Positions 34,311-41,400 of a stretch of 64,000 nucleotides of DNA are shown here, in pieces. The stretch's first letter is position 1; every line of letters starts with the position of its first letter. The stretch is from JBEKCP01 sp049509515. Its GTDB lineage: Bacteria; Planctomycetota; Planctomycetia; Pirellulales; Thermoguttaceae. A program made the translations under genes and the position numbers. Location: NCBI GenBank assembly GCA_049509515.1, contig JBEKZV010000003.1, positions 62,001 through 126,000 of the forward strand. The letters run 5' to 3'. The notes under the pieces are model-generated. The model was not told where the DNA came from, did not search any database, and worked only from the letters and a program-made list of their open reading frames with translations.

Positions 34311-37300
34311 ATGAGCCTTCGCTTCACGTGCATCGTCTCCGCGGCCGTCGCCGGCTGTTTGGCAATGGGACAAGCTGCCCGGGCGGAAACGTACTACGTC
34401 CGTGCCGTGGGCAACGACCAGGGCGACGGGAAGACGCCGCAGACGGCCTTCCGCAGCGTGCTCCGCGCAGCCCAGGTCCTGAACCACGGCGACCACGTGG
34501 TGATCGGTCCGGGCAGCTACGCCGGCACTGCTTTCTTCGCCGAGCGCTGGAGCGCCGACGGCCGTGAAATGTCGGTCCTGGGCGACGAGAGCGGCCGGGC
34601 GACCGGCGATCCGCCGGGCCCGGTCGTCCTCCAGGCCGCCAGCCCCACCGAGCCTTCCCTCGCCTTCTATCGCTTCCGCGGCTTGACGATCTCCGGGCTG
34701 ACGTTTCGCGGCAGCGGGCAGGGGCTCAAGCTGGAGAAGTGCCGGATGGTGATTGTCCAGCGGTGTACCTTCGACGGCCTGAGCCGCGCCCTGGCGGCCA
34801 GCGGCGTGGACGGCCTCCGCGTGGAAAGCTGCGTGTTGGTCCACTCGACCATCGGCATGTCCCTCCAGGCGTGCGTCGGCGTGCGGGTGGCGCACGCGAC
34901 GGTTGCGGGCTCGACTTCCGTGGGCATCCTCGCGTTGGGCTGCGGCAGCGGCGAGGTCCGCAATTCGCTCTTCGCCGAGAACAATACGAACCTGGTGGCC
35001 GACGCGCTGTCCGCCGCCGCCTGGAGCAGCGACCACAACGTCATCCAGGGCACCAACGGCCCGTGGGGCGACGTGCCCACCGAATCCAACGTCTACCAGT
35101 GGACTTCCGCTTCCGGCCAGGAACGGCACAGCGTCTACGTGCTGCCGGCCTTCGCCGACGCGGAGAAGTACGACCTGCACGTCTCGCCGGCCGTGTCGTG
35201 GGCCGGCGGCCTGCCGGGGATGAGCGTGGGCAGCCCGCTGGAACCCAAGGTCGAGTTGGACCGCGACAGCCGCCCGCTGCGGGTCCGCCAGGGGGGCGTC
35301 TCGGCCGGGGCCTACGACTATCCCGATCCGCAGGCGGCGCCCGGTTGGGTCCGCCTGCCACTGAAACTGGAAGGGCCGGGGCCGCGGCAAAGCGCCGCCG
35401 TCTACGCTGCGGACGGCACCCTGGTCCGCACGCTGCTGGCCGACGCCGCCGCCGCCGGCGACCTGTGGTGGGACGGGCTGGACGACCAGGGAGAAGTGAC
35501 CCCCGCCGGCAAATATCAGGTAAAGGCGGCGTGCCATGACGTGCGGATCGCCGACGACGGCGCCATGGGCGACAACGGCAATCCGCTGGGCGCGTACAAC
35601 CCGGACAACGCCGACCGCGTGGTCCCCCTGCCCGACGGCGGTTTCGTGGCCAGCGCAGTCTACGATGAAGCCGGTTATCCGCTCCGCCGCTACACGGCTT
35701 CCGGCCAGCCGATCTTCGCCGCCACGTTGGTGGGGACCTATCAAACCCTGGCCATTGCGGGCGACGACCTGTGGGCGGTGACCGACAAGGGGGCCGACGT
35801 GAAACTGGTCCACCTGCTGTTACCCGGCGAGCGGGCCCACATGCCCAACGGCGCCGAGCACTACCCGATCCTGGCGGCGGGCGAAGCGGCCGAGGTCGTG
35901 GGACTGGCCGTGATCGGCAAGACGGCCTACGTCGCCCTAGCCAAACTCAACGTATCCGGCACACTCCGTGTGCCGCCCGGCGATGGCACACGGAGTGTGC
36001 CGGATACGTTAGTCCGCGTGATCGACCTGGCCAGCGGCCGGAAGACGGCCGATCGGCCGATCCCCGGCGTGGCCGACGTCGCCGCGGGCGAAGGCGGGAA
36101 GCTGTGGGCGATCTCGGGCAAGGAAGTGTTGGCCCTCGGGCCGGCCGGCGGCGTGGAGAAGCGATTCGCCACCGGCCTGGAGCGGCCGCGGTACCTGGCG
36201 GCAAGCACGCACCGCCTGGCGGTGGTCGATCGCGCCGCGGCCAAGGTCGCCATCCTCGACGCGGCCGGCGGCCGGCCGGTCCGCATGCTGGCCGGCGCCC
36301 GCACGGCCGGCCAGTTCGCGCCGGTCCGCGGCGATCTGTTCGGCGATCCCCGCGGCGCGGCCTTTCTCAGCGACGGCCGGCTGGCGGTCACCGACGGCGG
36401 GCGCATCCGCCTCCTCTGGCCCGACAGCGGCCAAATCAGCCAAGACATCCTCAGCAACTTTATGGATTCGGCCGTGCCCCATCCCACCAAGCCCGAGTAT
36501 CTTTACTGCTATCCGGGTGTGTTCCGCGTGGACGGCGCGAGCGGGGCGTGGGACTGGCTGCTGGAGGCGCCGCGCGGGCTGGTGCCGGCCGGCCAACCCG
36601 GCCACGCGCAGTTCGAGCGCCTGGGCTCACCCTCCACGAGCGTGGTGCTCGGCGGCCGGGCCTACATCGCCTATTACCGTGAGGGCCGGCTGCGGCTGGT
36701 CGACGTCACCGAGCCGCTTCGCCCGCGGCTCGCCCTGGACGCGACCGACAAGGTCTTGAGCGGCTGGGCCTACGCGACGATCTGCTTCAGCAAGGGAGGG
36801 GACCTGATCTGCGGCGGCAACTATAATCTCAACTTCCGCCGCGTCCCCTTCAAGGGGCTGGACGCCCAGCACAACCCCGTGTTCGACTTTGCCCGTCCGC
36901 AGAGCGTCGGGCCGGAAAAGGACCCGCACCCGCGGGACATGAAGTGCATCGGCGCCCTGGCGGCCGACCGCCTCACCGGCGACCAGTATTACCTGGCGGT
37001 CACGTCGCGCTTCAACAAGATGGTTCCCGCCTGGGGGGCGGACGGCACCGGCGTGGGCCGCTCGGCCCCCGACGGCAGGCCGCTGTGGTTCGCCCTCTCG
37101 AGCGGCGGCAACTACATGTCGATCAGTGCCGTCAATGACGGCCGCAACGCCTGGGTCATGGCGGGCAAGAGTTTCGGCGGGCAGATCGACTTGTTCGACG
37201 CCGACGGGCTGCGACTGACCACCGGCAACTGGAGTTGGCCCTGCTTCTACCACATCGGTTTCGTGGACCTCCGCTTCGGGGTGCAGGCGTATCTGCGGCC

Positions 37301-38213
37301 CGACGGCCAGGTCGGCGCCTACGTGGAGGACGACGCCATCGGCCGCTTCGGCCGCTGCCGCGTCGACGGGGCCGCGTCGCTCCGCAAGACCGCGGCGAGC
37401 ATCTCCTGGAGCCCGACCGGGGCGGCGGCGGGCCAACCGCCGCAGTCCGGCGCGGTCGCCGCCAAGGGACTGGCCAAGACGCTGGTCATTCCCCGGGTCG
37501 CCCCGCTGGGGATGGACGGCGACTGGACGGGCTGGCAAAAGGCGGGCGTCGTGCCGCAGATCGTCGCGCTGCCTTGCCTGGGGTTCACCCGCGCCGCACC
37601 CGACGACCTGTGGCAGACGTTCCGCGCCGGCACGGGCCTGGGGGCCCTGGCCCACGACGGCGAGAACCTCTACGCCTACTTCCTCGTGGCCGACGACACG
37701 CTGCACTTCGACTCGCAGACCGGCGGCAACATGTGGGAGTTCGACAGCGTCGAGCTGTGGCTGGAGGAAGAGCAGTTCGGACTGGGCATGACCGCGGCCG
37801 GCACACCCATGCTCTACAAGTACCGCTACCACGACCGCGGCGGCAAGGAGTGGTCGGCCAACTACCCGCTGCCCCGAGGGAACGCCTGGGCCGCCAAGCT
37901 CGATGACCTTGCGCTGCACCCCTTGGGCCGGCAGTTGGCGGCCATCACCGGCGTCTCGATGCAGGGCAAGAAGGGCTACGCCGTGATGGGCAAGATCCCC
38001 TTCGCCGAGGTCAAGCTCGTGGGCGGCATCGCCGGCCGCGGCGGCAAGGACATCTTGAACATGACCGGCCGGCCGGGCGAGACGGTCCGCGTCGGGCTGA
38101 CTCTGAGCAATGTCACGGCCTGGGGCCACAGCCAGGACTACAAGGTCCAGTGGCCCAGCGCGATGATGTTTTCCGATCCGACCCGCTCGGCGGCGTTCGT
38201 GCTTGGCAAGTAG
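34311..38213 (+). CDS. Giant secreted protein: beta-helix, FlgD-like fold, propeller, CBM9-like domain
   Basis: 1300 residues. The start at 34311 has AAGGGGG upstream and a signal peptide (MSLRFTCIVSAAVAGCLAMG, cleavage about 27). Next comes a right-handed beta-helix (TYYVRAVGNDQGDGKTPQTA, then VVIGPGSYAG and repeated short turns to about 330). A FlgD Ig-like unit follows (DLWWDGLDDQGEVTPAGKYQ), then a six-bladed NHL-like propeller (about 420-880), and a C-terminal CBM9/DOMON-like domain (ENLYAYFLVADDTLHFDS, WEFDSVELWLEEEQFG). The architecture suggests binding or depolymerising of an extracellular polysaccharide. A perfect palindrome, family F, is embedded in frame at about residues 547-567. 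The 3' end of a second copy of this gene survives at 39038-39143. Confidence 0.8.
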   Translation: MSLRFTCIVSAAVAGCLAMGQAARAETYYVRAVGNDQGDGKTPQTAFRSVLRAAQVLNHGDHVVIGPGSYAGTAFFAERWSADGREMSVLGDESGRATGDPPGPVVLQAASPTEPSLAFYRFRGLTISGLTFRGSGQGLKLEKCRMVIVQRCTFDGLSRALAASGVDGLRVESCVLVHSTIGMSLQACVGVRVAHATVAGSTSVGILALGCGSGEVRNSLFAENNTNLVADALSAAAWSSDHNVIQGTNGPWGDVPTESNVYQWTSASGQERHSVYVLPAFADAEKYDLHVSPAVSWAGGLPGMSVGSPLEPKVELDRDSRPLRVRQGGVSAGAYDYPDPQAAPGWVRLPLKLEGPGPRQSAAVYAADGTLVRTLLADAAAAGDLWWDGLDDQGEVTPAGKYQVKAACHDVRIADDGAMGDNGNPLGAYNPDNADRVVPLPDGGFVASAVYDEAGYPLRRYTASGQPIFAATLVGTYQTLAIAGDDLWAVTDKGADVKLVHLLLPGERAHMPNGAEHYPILAAGEAAEVVGLAVIGKTAYVALAKLNVSGTLRVPPGDGTRSVPDTLVRVIDLASGRKTADRPIPGVADVAAGEGGKLWAISGKEVLALGPAGGVEKRFATGLERPRYLAASTHRLAVVDRAAAKVAILDAAGGRPVRMLAGARTAGQFAPVRGDLFGDPRGAAFLSDGRLAVTDGGRIRLLWPDSGQISQDILSNFMDSAVPHPTKPEYLYCYPGVFRVDGASGAWDWLLEAPRGLVPAGQPGHAQFERLGSPSTSVVLGGRAYIAYYREGRLRLVDVTEPLRPRLALDATDKVLSGWAYATICFSKGGDLICGGNYNLNFRRVPFKGLDAQHNPVFDFARPQSVGPEKDPHPRDMKCIGALAADRLTGDQYYLAVTSRFNKMVPAWGADGTGVGRSAPDGRPLWFALSSGGNYMSISAVNDGRNAWVMAGKSFGGQIDLFDADGLRLTTGNWSWPCFYHIGFVDLRFGVQAYLRPDGQVGAYVEDDAIGRFGRCRVDGAASLRKTAASISWSPTGAAAGQPPQSGAVAAKGLAKTLVIPRVAPLGMDGDWTGWQKAGVVPQIVALPCLGFTRAAPDDLWQTFRAGTGLGALAHDGENLYAYFLVADDTLHFDSQTGGNMWEFDSVELWLEEEQFGLGMTAAGTPMLYKYRYHDRGGKEWSANYPLPRGNAWAAKLDDLALHPLGRQLAAITGVSMQGKKGYAVMGKIPFAEVKLVGGIAGRGGKDILNMTGRPGETVRVGLTLSNVTAWGHSQDYKVQWPSAMMFSDPTRSAAFVLGK
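35949..36010. repeat. Perfect 26-bp-arm palindrome (family F) inside a coding sequence
   Basis: The left arm starts AACGTATCCGGCACACTCCG (35949-35974) and is matched exactly by the inverse right arm ending GTGCCGGATACGTT (35985-36010), with a 10-base loop. It is translated as LNVSGTLRVPPGDGTRSVPD plus TL, between two natural propeller strands (VALAK and VRVIDLASG). Confidence 0.9.
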
Positions 38214-38256
38214 GGGAACGGGGCCCGCGCCCGACGCGCAGCCCTCCGCAAGCCCC

Positions 38257-38285
38257 TGGACAGACGGCGCTTCGGTGGCGATAAT
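38257..38285 (+). promoter_or_regulatory. Sigma-70 promoter for DUF5678/protease pair
   Basis: TGGACA (38257-38262), 17-base spacer, GATAAT (38280-38285), about 70 bases before the first gene of the pair. Good spacing; one mismatch in each hexamer. Confidence 0.6.
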
Positions 38286-38353
38286 ACCAGCAATTGGGGA
38301 TGGCGGACGGCAATAGCCAAGCTGCCTGGTGTGCAGCAGAGGGAGGAACGGCC

Positions 38354-38587
38354 ATGAACTCGAATCAAGAGAAGAATCGGGCCGCCTTCGAGAAAGTCAA
38401 AGACGAGTTGACCAGGCGTTATCGGCCAGGACGCTTCATCGCTTTCGACGACGGCCAGATCGTTGCCGATGCGGCCACTTTCGACGAGTTGACGGAGACT
38501 TTAGCCGCGATCGGCAAGGATCGCCCCGACGTGCTTGTCGTGCAGGCGGGCACGAATTATCCGGACGAGGTCTCCATCCTCTTGTGA
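38354..38587 (+). CDS. Small DUF5678-like protein
   Basis: 77 residues, soluble and acidic, no signal peptide. The core RRYRPGRFIAFDDGQIVADA followed by TFDELTETLAAIG and PDVLVVQAG fits the short DUF5678 pattern: a strand pair with a conserved Gly/Asp turn, a helix, then a strand. GGAGG lies 9 bases before the ATG. The retropepsin-like gene begins 5 bases after its stop, making a tight two-gene unit. Small proteins of this kind are often found beside aspartic-protease-like partners in cyanobacteria and planctomycetes; a regulatory or toxin-antitoxin-like role is conceivable but unproven. Confidence 0.7.
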   Translation: MNSNQEKNRAAFEKVKDELTRRYRPGRFIAFDDGQIVADAATFDELTETLAAIGKDRPDVLVVQAGTNYPDEVSILL

Positions 38588-38592
38588 CGGCG

Positions 38593-39021
38593 ATGCCGGA
38601 AACACCCTCGGAACACCGGAACGTTTACCGGGGCGAGCCGGCACGAGCGTGGCTTCGCCTGGAACTGATATCCGCAAACGGCCGGGTTCGGGAGCTGGAA
38701 CTCCTCGCCGACACCGGGAACCCATGCGCAATCATTGTGGATACGGCAACCATGCAAGCCCTGCGTTGGCGGGAGTCCGTCAGGACGAACTCCAACTTCG
38801 GGCCTCTTGAAGGCGGCTGGGTGCGAATCGCAATTCCGGCGCTGGGGTTTGATGTCAAGGTGCTCGGTCATGCCAACGATTCGGTCGTGGACGTGGTGAA
38901 GCGAAGCGATCCGGGATTCGGCGGACTGGTTGGATTGCCATTGCTCCGGATGCTCGAGTATGGAGGAGATGACGGGTGGTTTTGGGTCTGGTCGTCTGCC
39001 AAGCGACGGCCTGCCATGTGA
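38593..39021 (+). CDS. Retropepsin-like (clan AA) aspartic protease
   Basis: 142 residues, no signal peptide. The active-site triad motif is LLADTGNPC (Asp40-Thr41-Gly42), preceded by the strand RVRELELL and followed by the hydrophobic flap region and SDPGFGGLVGLPLLRMLEYG, typical of single-domain bacterial retropepsin-like proteases that work as homodimers. Start ATG 38593 lies 5 bases after the DUF5678 gene. The natural cleavage target is unknown; the small upstream partner is a candidate. Its stop is about 16 bases upstream of a fragment of the beta-helix/propeller gene, so the pair sits between two copies of that gene's 3' end. Confidence 0.78.
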   Translation: MPETPSEHRNVYRGEPARAWLRLELISANGRVRELELLADTGNPCAIIVDTATMQALRWRESVRTNSNFGPLEGGWVRIAIPALGFDVKVLGHANDSVVDVVKRSDPGFGGLVGLPLLRMLEYGGDDGWFWVWSSAKRRPAM

Positions 39022-39037
39022 CGGCCCCTACCCGGGC

Positions 39038-39143
39038 AACATCACCGCCTGGGACCACAGCCAGGATCTTGAGGTCCAGTGGCCCAGCGCGACGATGTTC
39101 TCCGACGCGACCGGCCCGGCGGCGTTCGTGCCGGGAAGTCGTG
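39038..39143 (+). pseudogene. 3' fragment of a paralogue of the 34.3-38.2 kb gene
   Basis: Reads NITAWDHSQDLEVQWPSATM then FSDATGPAAFVPG, matching the last residues of the giant protein (NVTAWGHSQDYKVQWPSAMM, FSDPTRSAAFVLG) at about 24 of 34 positions. DNA similarity is also high. The body of this second copy is gone, and the normal stop is missing. It marks an ancient tandem duplication followed by deletion or replacement. Confidence 0.8.
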
Positions 39144-39308
39144 GGAATTGGGGGGCCGCTCCGCGGCCCTACCAACAGATGCCTGGCGGGCCGACCCATA
39201 ACCGGAGCCTGGGCAGCGGACCGCCTCGGGCTGGATCGGGCCGCTCGCACCCCAAGCGTGCCGCGCCGGGCAGCGAGTAATCAGTGCGCTCGTTTTCATG
39301 CGCGCCGA

Positions 39309-39737
39309 TCACTCACTGGATGCCTTTTGACGCGCGACGACTAAACGAGCACGAAGGTCGTCTGGAATGCAGGCGCAGACGAACTGGATCTCAGGAGGAA
39401 CCCGTCCTCCTGCCGCTTCCTTGTTGCACTGGTCGCACATGTCCTGCTCGGTAAGAACAATGATTCGCTTCTGTGCGTTCTTGACCAAGGTGAGAAACAG
39501 CATGTCTGACGGGAGTTTTAGCATCTTTCCAACAGCGTACTTCCCACCGGACGTTTTCGATCCGCTCGTGGAGATGGTGGCGACGATGGAGTGGTCCTCG
39601 CTAACCGCGTCAAAATCGAACACTCCACCGGAGCGGAGGGCCAGCCGTTCCCGCGAGAACTTCGTGCCGTACTGCGCCGGCATCCAATGTAGCCTCACCC
39701 AATCCTCTACTTCGAGTTGCACGCGCGTGTCCGCCAT
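39309..39737 (-). CDS. Hypothetical protein, 142 residues
   Basis: Not recognised. The ATG at 39737 has GGAGGAG nearby, a good ribosome-binding site. The sequence is mixed alpha/beta: FSRERLALRSGGVFDFDAVS, then DHSIVATISTS, KLPSDMLFLTLVKNAQKRII and a Cys pair (MCDQC) followed by FVCACIP. The arrangement of FDFDAV before a beta-strand is reminiscent of nuclease-like folds but lacks a clear E-x-K, so I make no functional call. Lower third-position GC than the surrounding genes and the location beside a HEPN/nucleotidyltransferase remnant suggest an acquired gene. Confidence 0.65.
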   Translation of the reverse strand: MADTRVQLEVEDWVRLHWMPAQYGTKFSRERLALRSGGVFDFDAVSEDHSIVATISTSGSKTSGGKYAVGKMLKLPSDMLFLTLVKNAQKRIIVLTEQDMCDQCNKEAAGGRVPPEIQFVCACIPDDLRARLVVARQKASSE

Positions 39738-39791
39738 AACTCCTCCCTTGACTGTAAGCGGATCGAAACGGGGATCAAAACGGGGACGCAG

Positions 39792-39902
39792 CTAGAATTG
39801 GCGACCTGGGCAACCAAGATAGCGGCGGGCGCATTCCAGGTTGCTCGCGGCGCGGTTGAGCCACTCGCGGGGATCATCGGGCGGCAGCCGCTTTCGTGGC
39901 AT
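39792..39902 (-). pseudogene. Truncated HEPN toxin gene
   Basis: Only 36 codons: starting at the ATG at 39902, MPRKRLPPDDPREWLNRAAS then NLECARRYLG. PPDDPREWLNRA is the classic opening of HEPN-domain proteins that pair with MNT nucleotidyltransferases. The frame overlaps the nucleotidyltransferase gene end by 29 bases, as in functional pairs, but stops at TAG (39792-39794). A full HEPN is about 120-140 residues and includes the RX4-6H RNase motif, which is absent. The toxin is therefore broken. Confidence 0.75.
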
Positions 39903-40248
39903 ACACGACCTTTCCTTCTTTCAAGGCCGGAAAAATCACCAGACAGGGAGTGTTGCGATAGCGGGCCACCTCCTCCGGCGTCACGAGCACCACATCAACG
40001 GCCGCACCCGCCCCGCGGAGGCCGCGATAGATGGCCGTGGCCAGCCGCCTCCGCCGGTACTTGCCTGCCTTGATGACCAGCAAATCGACGTCGCTCTGCC
40101 GGCCCATCTCCCCGCGGGCCGCCGATCCGAACAGGATGATGTGCTCGGGGCGGGCTACCTCGACGACTCGCCGCACGATGTCGGCCAGCACCTCCCTGGG
40201 CAGCGTCCCCGTTTGCCGGCGCCCATGTCTTTTCGAGTTAGCGGCCAT
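39874..40248 (-). CDS. MNT-family nucleotidyltransferase (antitoxin of HEPN/MNT type)
   Basis: 124 residues. The nucleotidyltransferase signature is intact: GSAARGE (41-47) and SDVDLLV (Asp53, Asp55), with a third acidic candidate in VDVVLVT. In HEPN/MNT modules this protein neutralises the HEPN RNase, in studied cases by AMPylating it. Here the HEPN partner downstream is truncated to 36 codons, leaving an orphan antitoxin. It overlaps the 3' end of the upstream secreted-protein gene by 11 bases. C-terminal AAAAR is short and may be normal. Clear family call; activity untested. Confidence 0.88.
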   Translation of the reverse strand: MAANSKRHGRRQTGTLPREVLADIVRRVVEVARPEHIILFGSAARGEMGRQSDVDLLVIKAGKYRRRRLATAIYRGLRGAGAAVDVVLVTPEEVARYRNTPCLVIFPALKEGKVVYATKAAAAR

Positions 40249-40618
40249 CTATTGATCCTGGCTTTACTTTCTTGACCGTCTTGGTCCCCAGATCGAGAAT
40301 GTACTGCTCGTTCTTCTCGTTGGTCACAAGGATCGCCTCGTCACGGACTGCCAGCGACGTGATGAACACCCATTGAACGTCTTCTTCAAGGCGCGGGTCG
40401 ATCTTGACGGTGTAGATCACCGTCTGCCAGAGTTTCTCGCCAGTCTTTTCGTCGCGGGCTTCAATCTTCCCTTCCCGTCCGTTCGCGTTGAGGGCCACAT
40501 ACTTCACCCCGTGGTGGATCGCGGGAGTTACCGGCTTCGGAGCCGTCCGTTTCGCCCAGGCTTCCTTGGCCACCAGCGCCGCCAACGTCAAGCACAGCAC
40601 CATCGCAAGGCTCTTCAT
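40238..40618 (-). CDS. Small secreted hypothetical protein, 126 residues
   Basis: Signal peptide MKSLAMVLCLTLAALVAKEA, cleaved after AWA. The mature part resembles one or two blades of a PQQ-like propeller (YVALNANGREGKIEARDEKT, GEKLWQTVIYT, VTNEKNEQYILDL). At this length it cannot close a propeller, so it is either a small beta-sheet protein or a relic of a larger one. The ATG at 40618 is preferred over longer frames because of the signal peptide. It is divergent from the gene at 40747 and overlaps the nucleotidyltransferase gene by 11 bases. Confidence 0.65.
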   Translation of the reverse strand: MKSLAMVLCLTLAALVAKEAWAKRTAPKPVTPAIHHGVKYVALNANGREGKIEARDEKTGEKLWQTVIYTVKIDPRLEEDVQWVFITSLAVRDEAILVTNEKNEQYILDLGTKTVKKVKPGSIDGR

Positions 40619-40746
40619 GGTTTTTCCTATCGTTTGCTCCGGAAGCGGTACCCAGTACCCGCGAAGCCCAGGGGCCAGTATACTACGGGCTGGCGGGAAA
40701 CCCCAGCCCCGGTCTTCCCCGCCAAGAAGGGAAAGGAGAGCAAGAA

Positions 40747-41400
40747 ATGTCCTGGAAACGAGGGCTCCTGATCGGCATGCTGCTCGCCGGCGGGCTTTCG
40801 GCCGCCTCGGGCTTGCAGGCCGGCGAGGGAAGATCATCGCCTGCGGCCCCGCCGGGCGGCACGGCAAAAACCGGGAAGCTCACCGGCATCGTCACCGAGA
40901 AGACCGACAAGTACGTCATGGTCCAGGCCGAGGGCGCCAGCGAGGCGAAGCGTTATCTCTTCGCGCCGGAGGGGGGCGGCGCGCCGAAGGCAGACCTTCA
41001 GGCCGCCCTGAAAACGGTCTTCGTGCCGAACCTCGTGGCCCTGGAATGGCAGGGGCAGGAGCAGCCCGTCCTCACCGCCGTCCGCGTAATCCTGCCGCGG
41101 ATGAGGACCGGCGTGGTCACCGGGATCGTGGTCGTCCGCGCCAGCAAGGCCCGCGAGGTCTGGCTGGAAGTCAAGCCCTCCGGCAAGGGCTTCACCGAGC
41201 GCTACTGGCCGCGGTTCGTCGGCGGGCCGGACGGCTTCGACAAGGGCATGATCCGCACCATCGGCGAGCTGAACCCCGGCGACAAGATCAAGCTCGCCTG
41301 GGCCTACGACGAGCGGAAGCGTGCCGCGGCCATCCAAATCCTGGCACGCTCGAAGCAAGCTCGCGCGAAACCGGAGGAGAAATCGGCTCCGGCCCGTTGA
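40747..41400 (+). CDS. Secreted hypothetical protein with two similar beta-barrel-like halves
   Basis: 217 residues with a signal peptide (MSWKRGLLIGMLLAGGLSAA). Two related segments are visible: KTGKLTGIVTEKTDKYVMVQ and RTGVVTGIVVVRASKAREVW, each starting a G-x-V/L-T-G-I-V strand pattern and ending in a VR/AI-rich strand, like small OB- or DUF-type barrels. AAGGAG lies upstream of the ATG. The next gene starts one base after its stop, so the two are likely co-transcribed and coupled. It could be an accessory of the following hydrolase, but there is no direct evidence. Confidence 0.7.
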   Translation: MSWKRGLLIGMLLAGGLSAASGLQAGEGRSSPAAPPGGTAKTGKLTGIVTEKTDKYVMVQAEGASEAKRYLFAPEGGGAPKADLQAALKTVFVPNLVALEWQGQEQPVLTAVRVILPRMRTGVVTGIVVVRASKAREVWLEVKPSGKGFTERYWPRFVGGPDGFDKGMIRTIGELNPGDKIKLAWAYDERKRAAAIQILARSKQARAKPEEKSAPAR

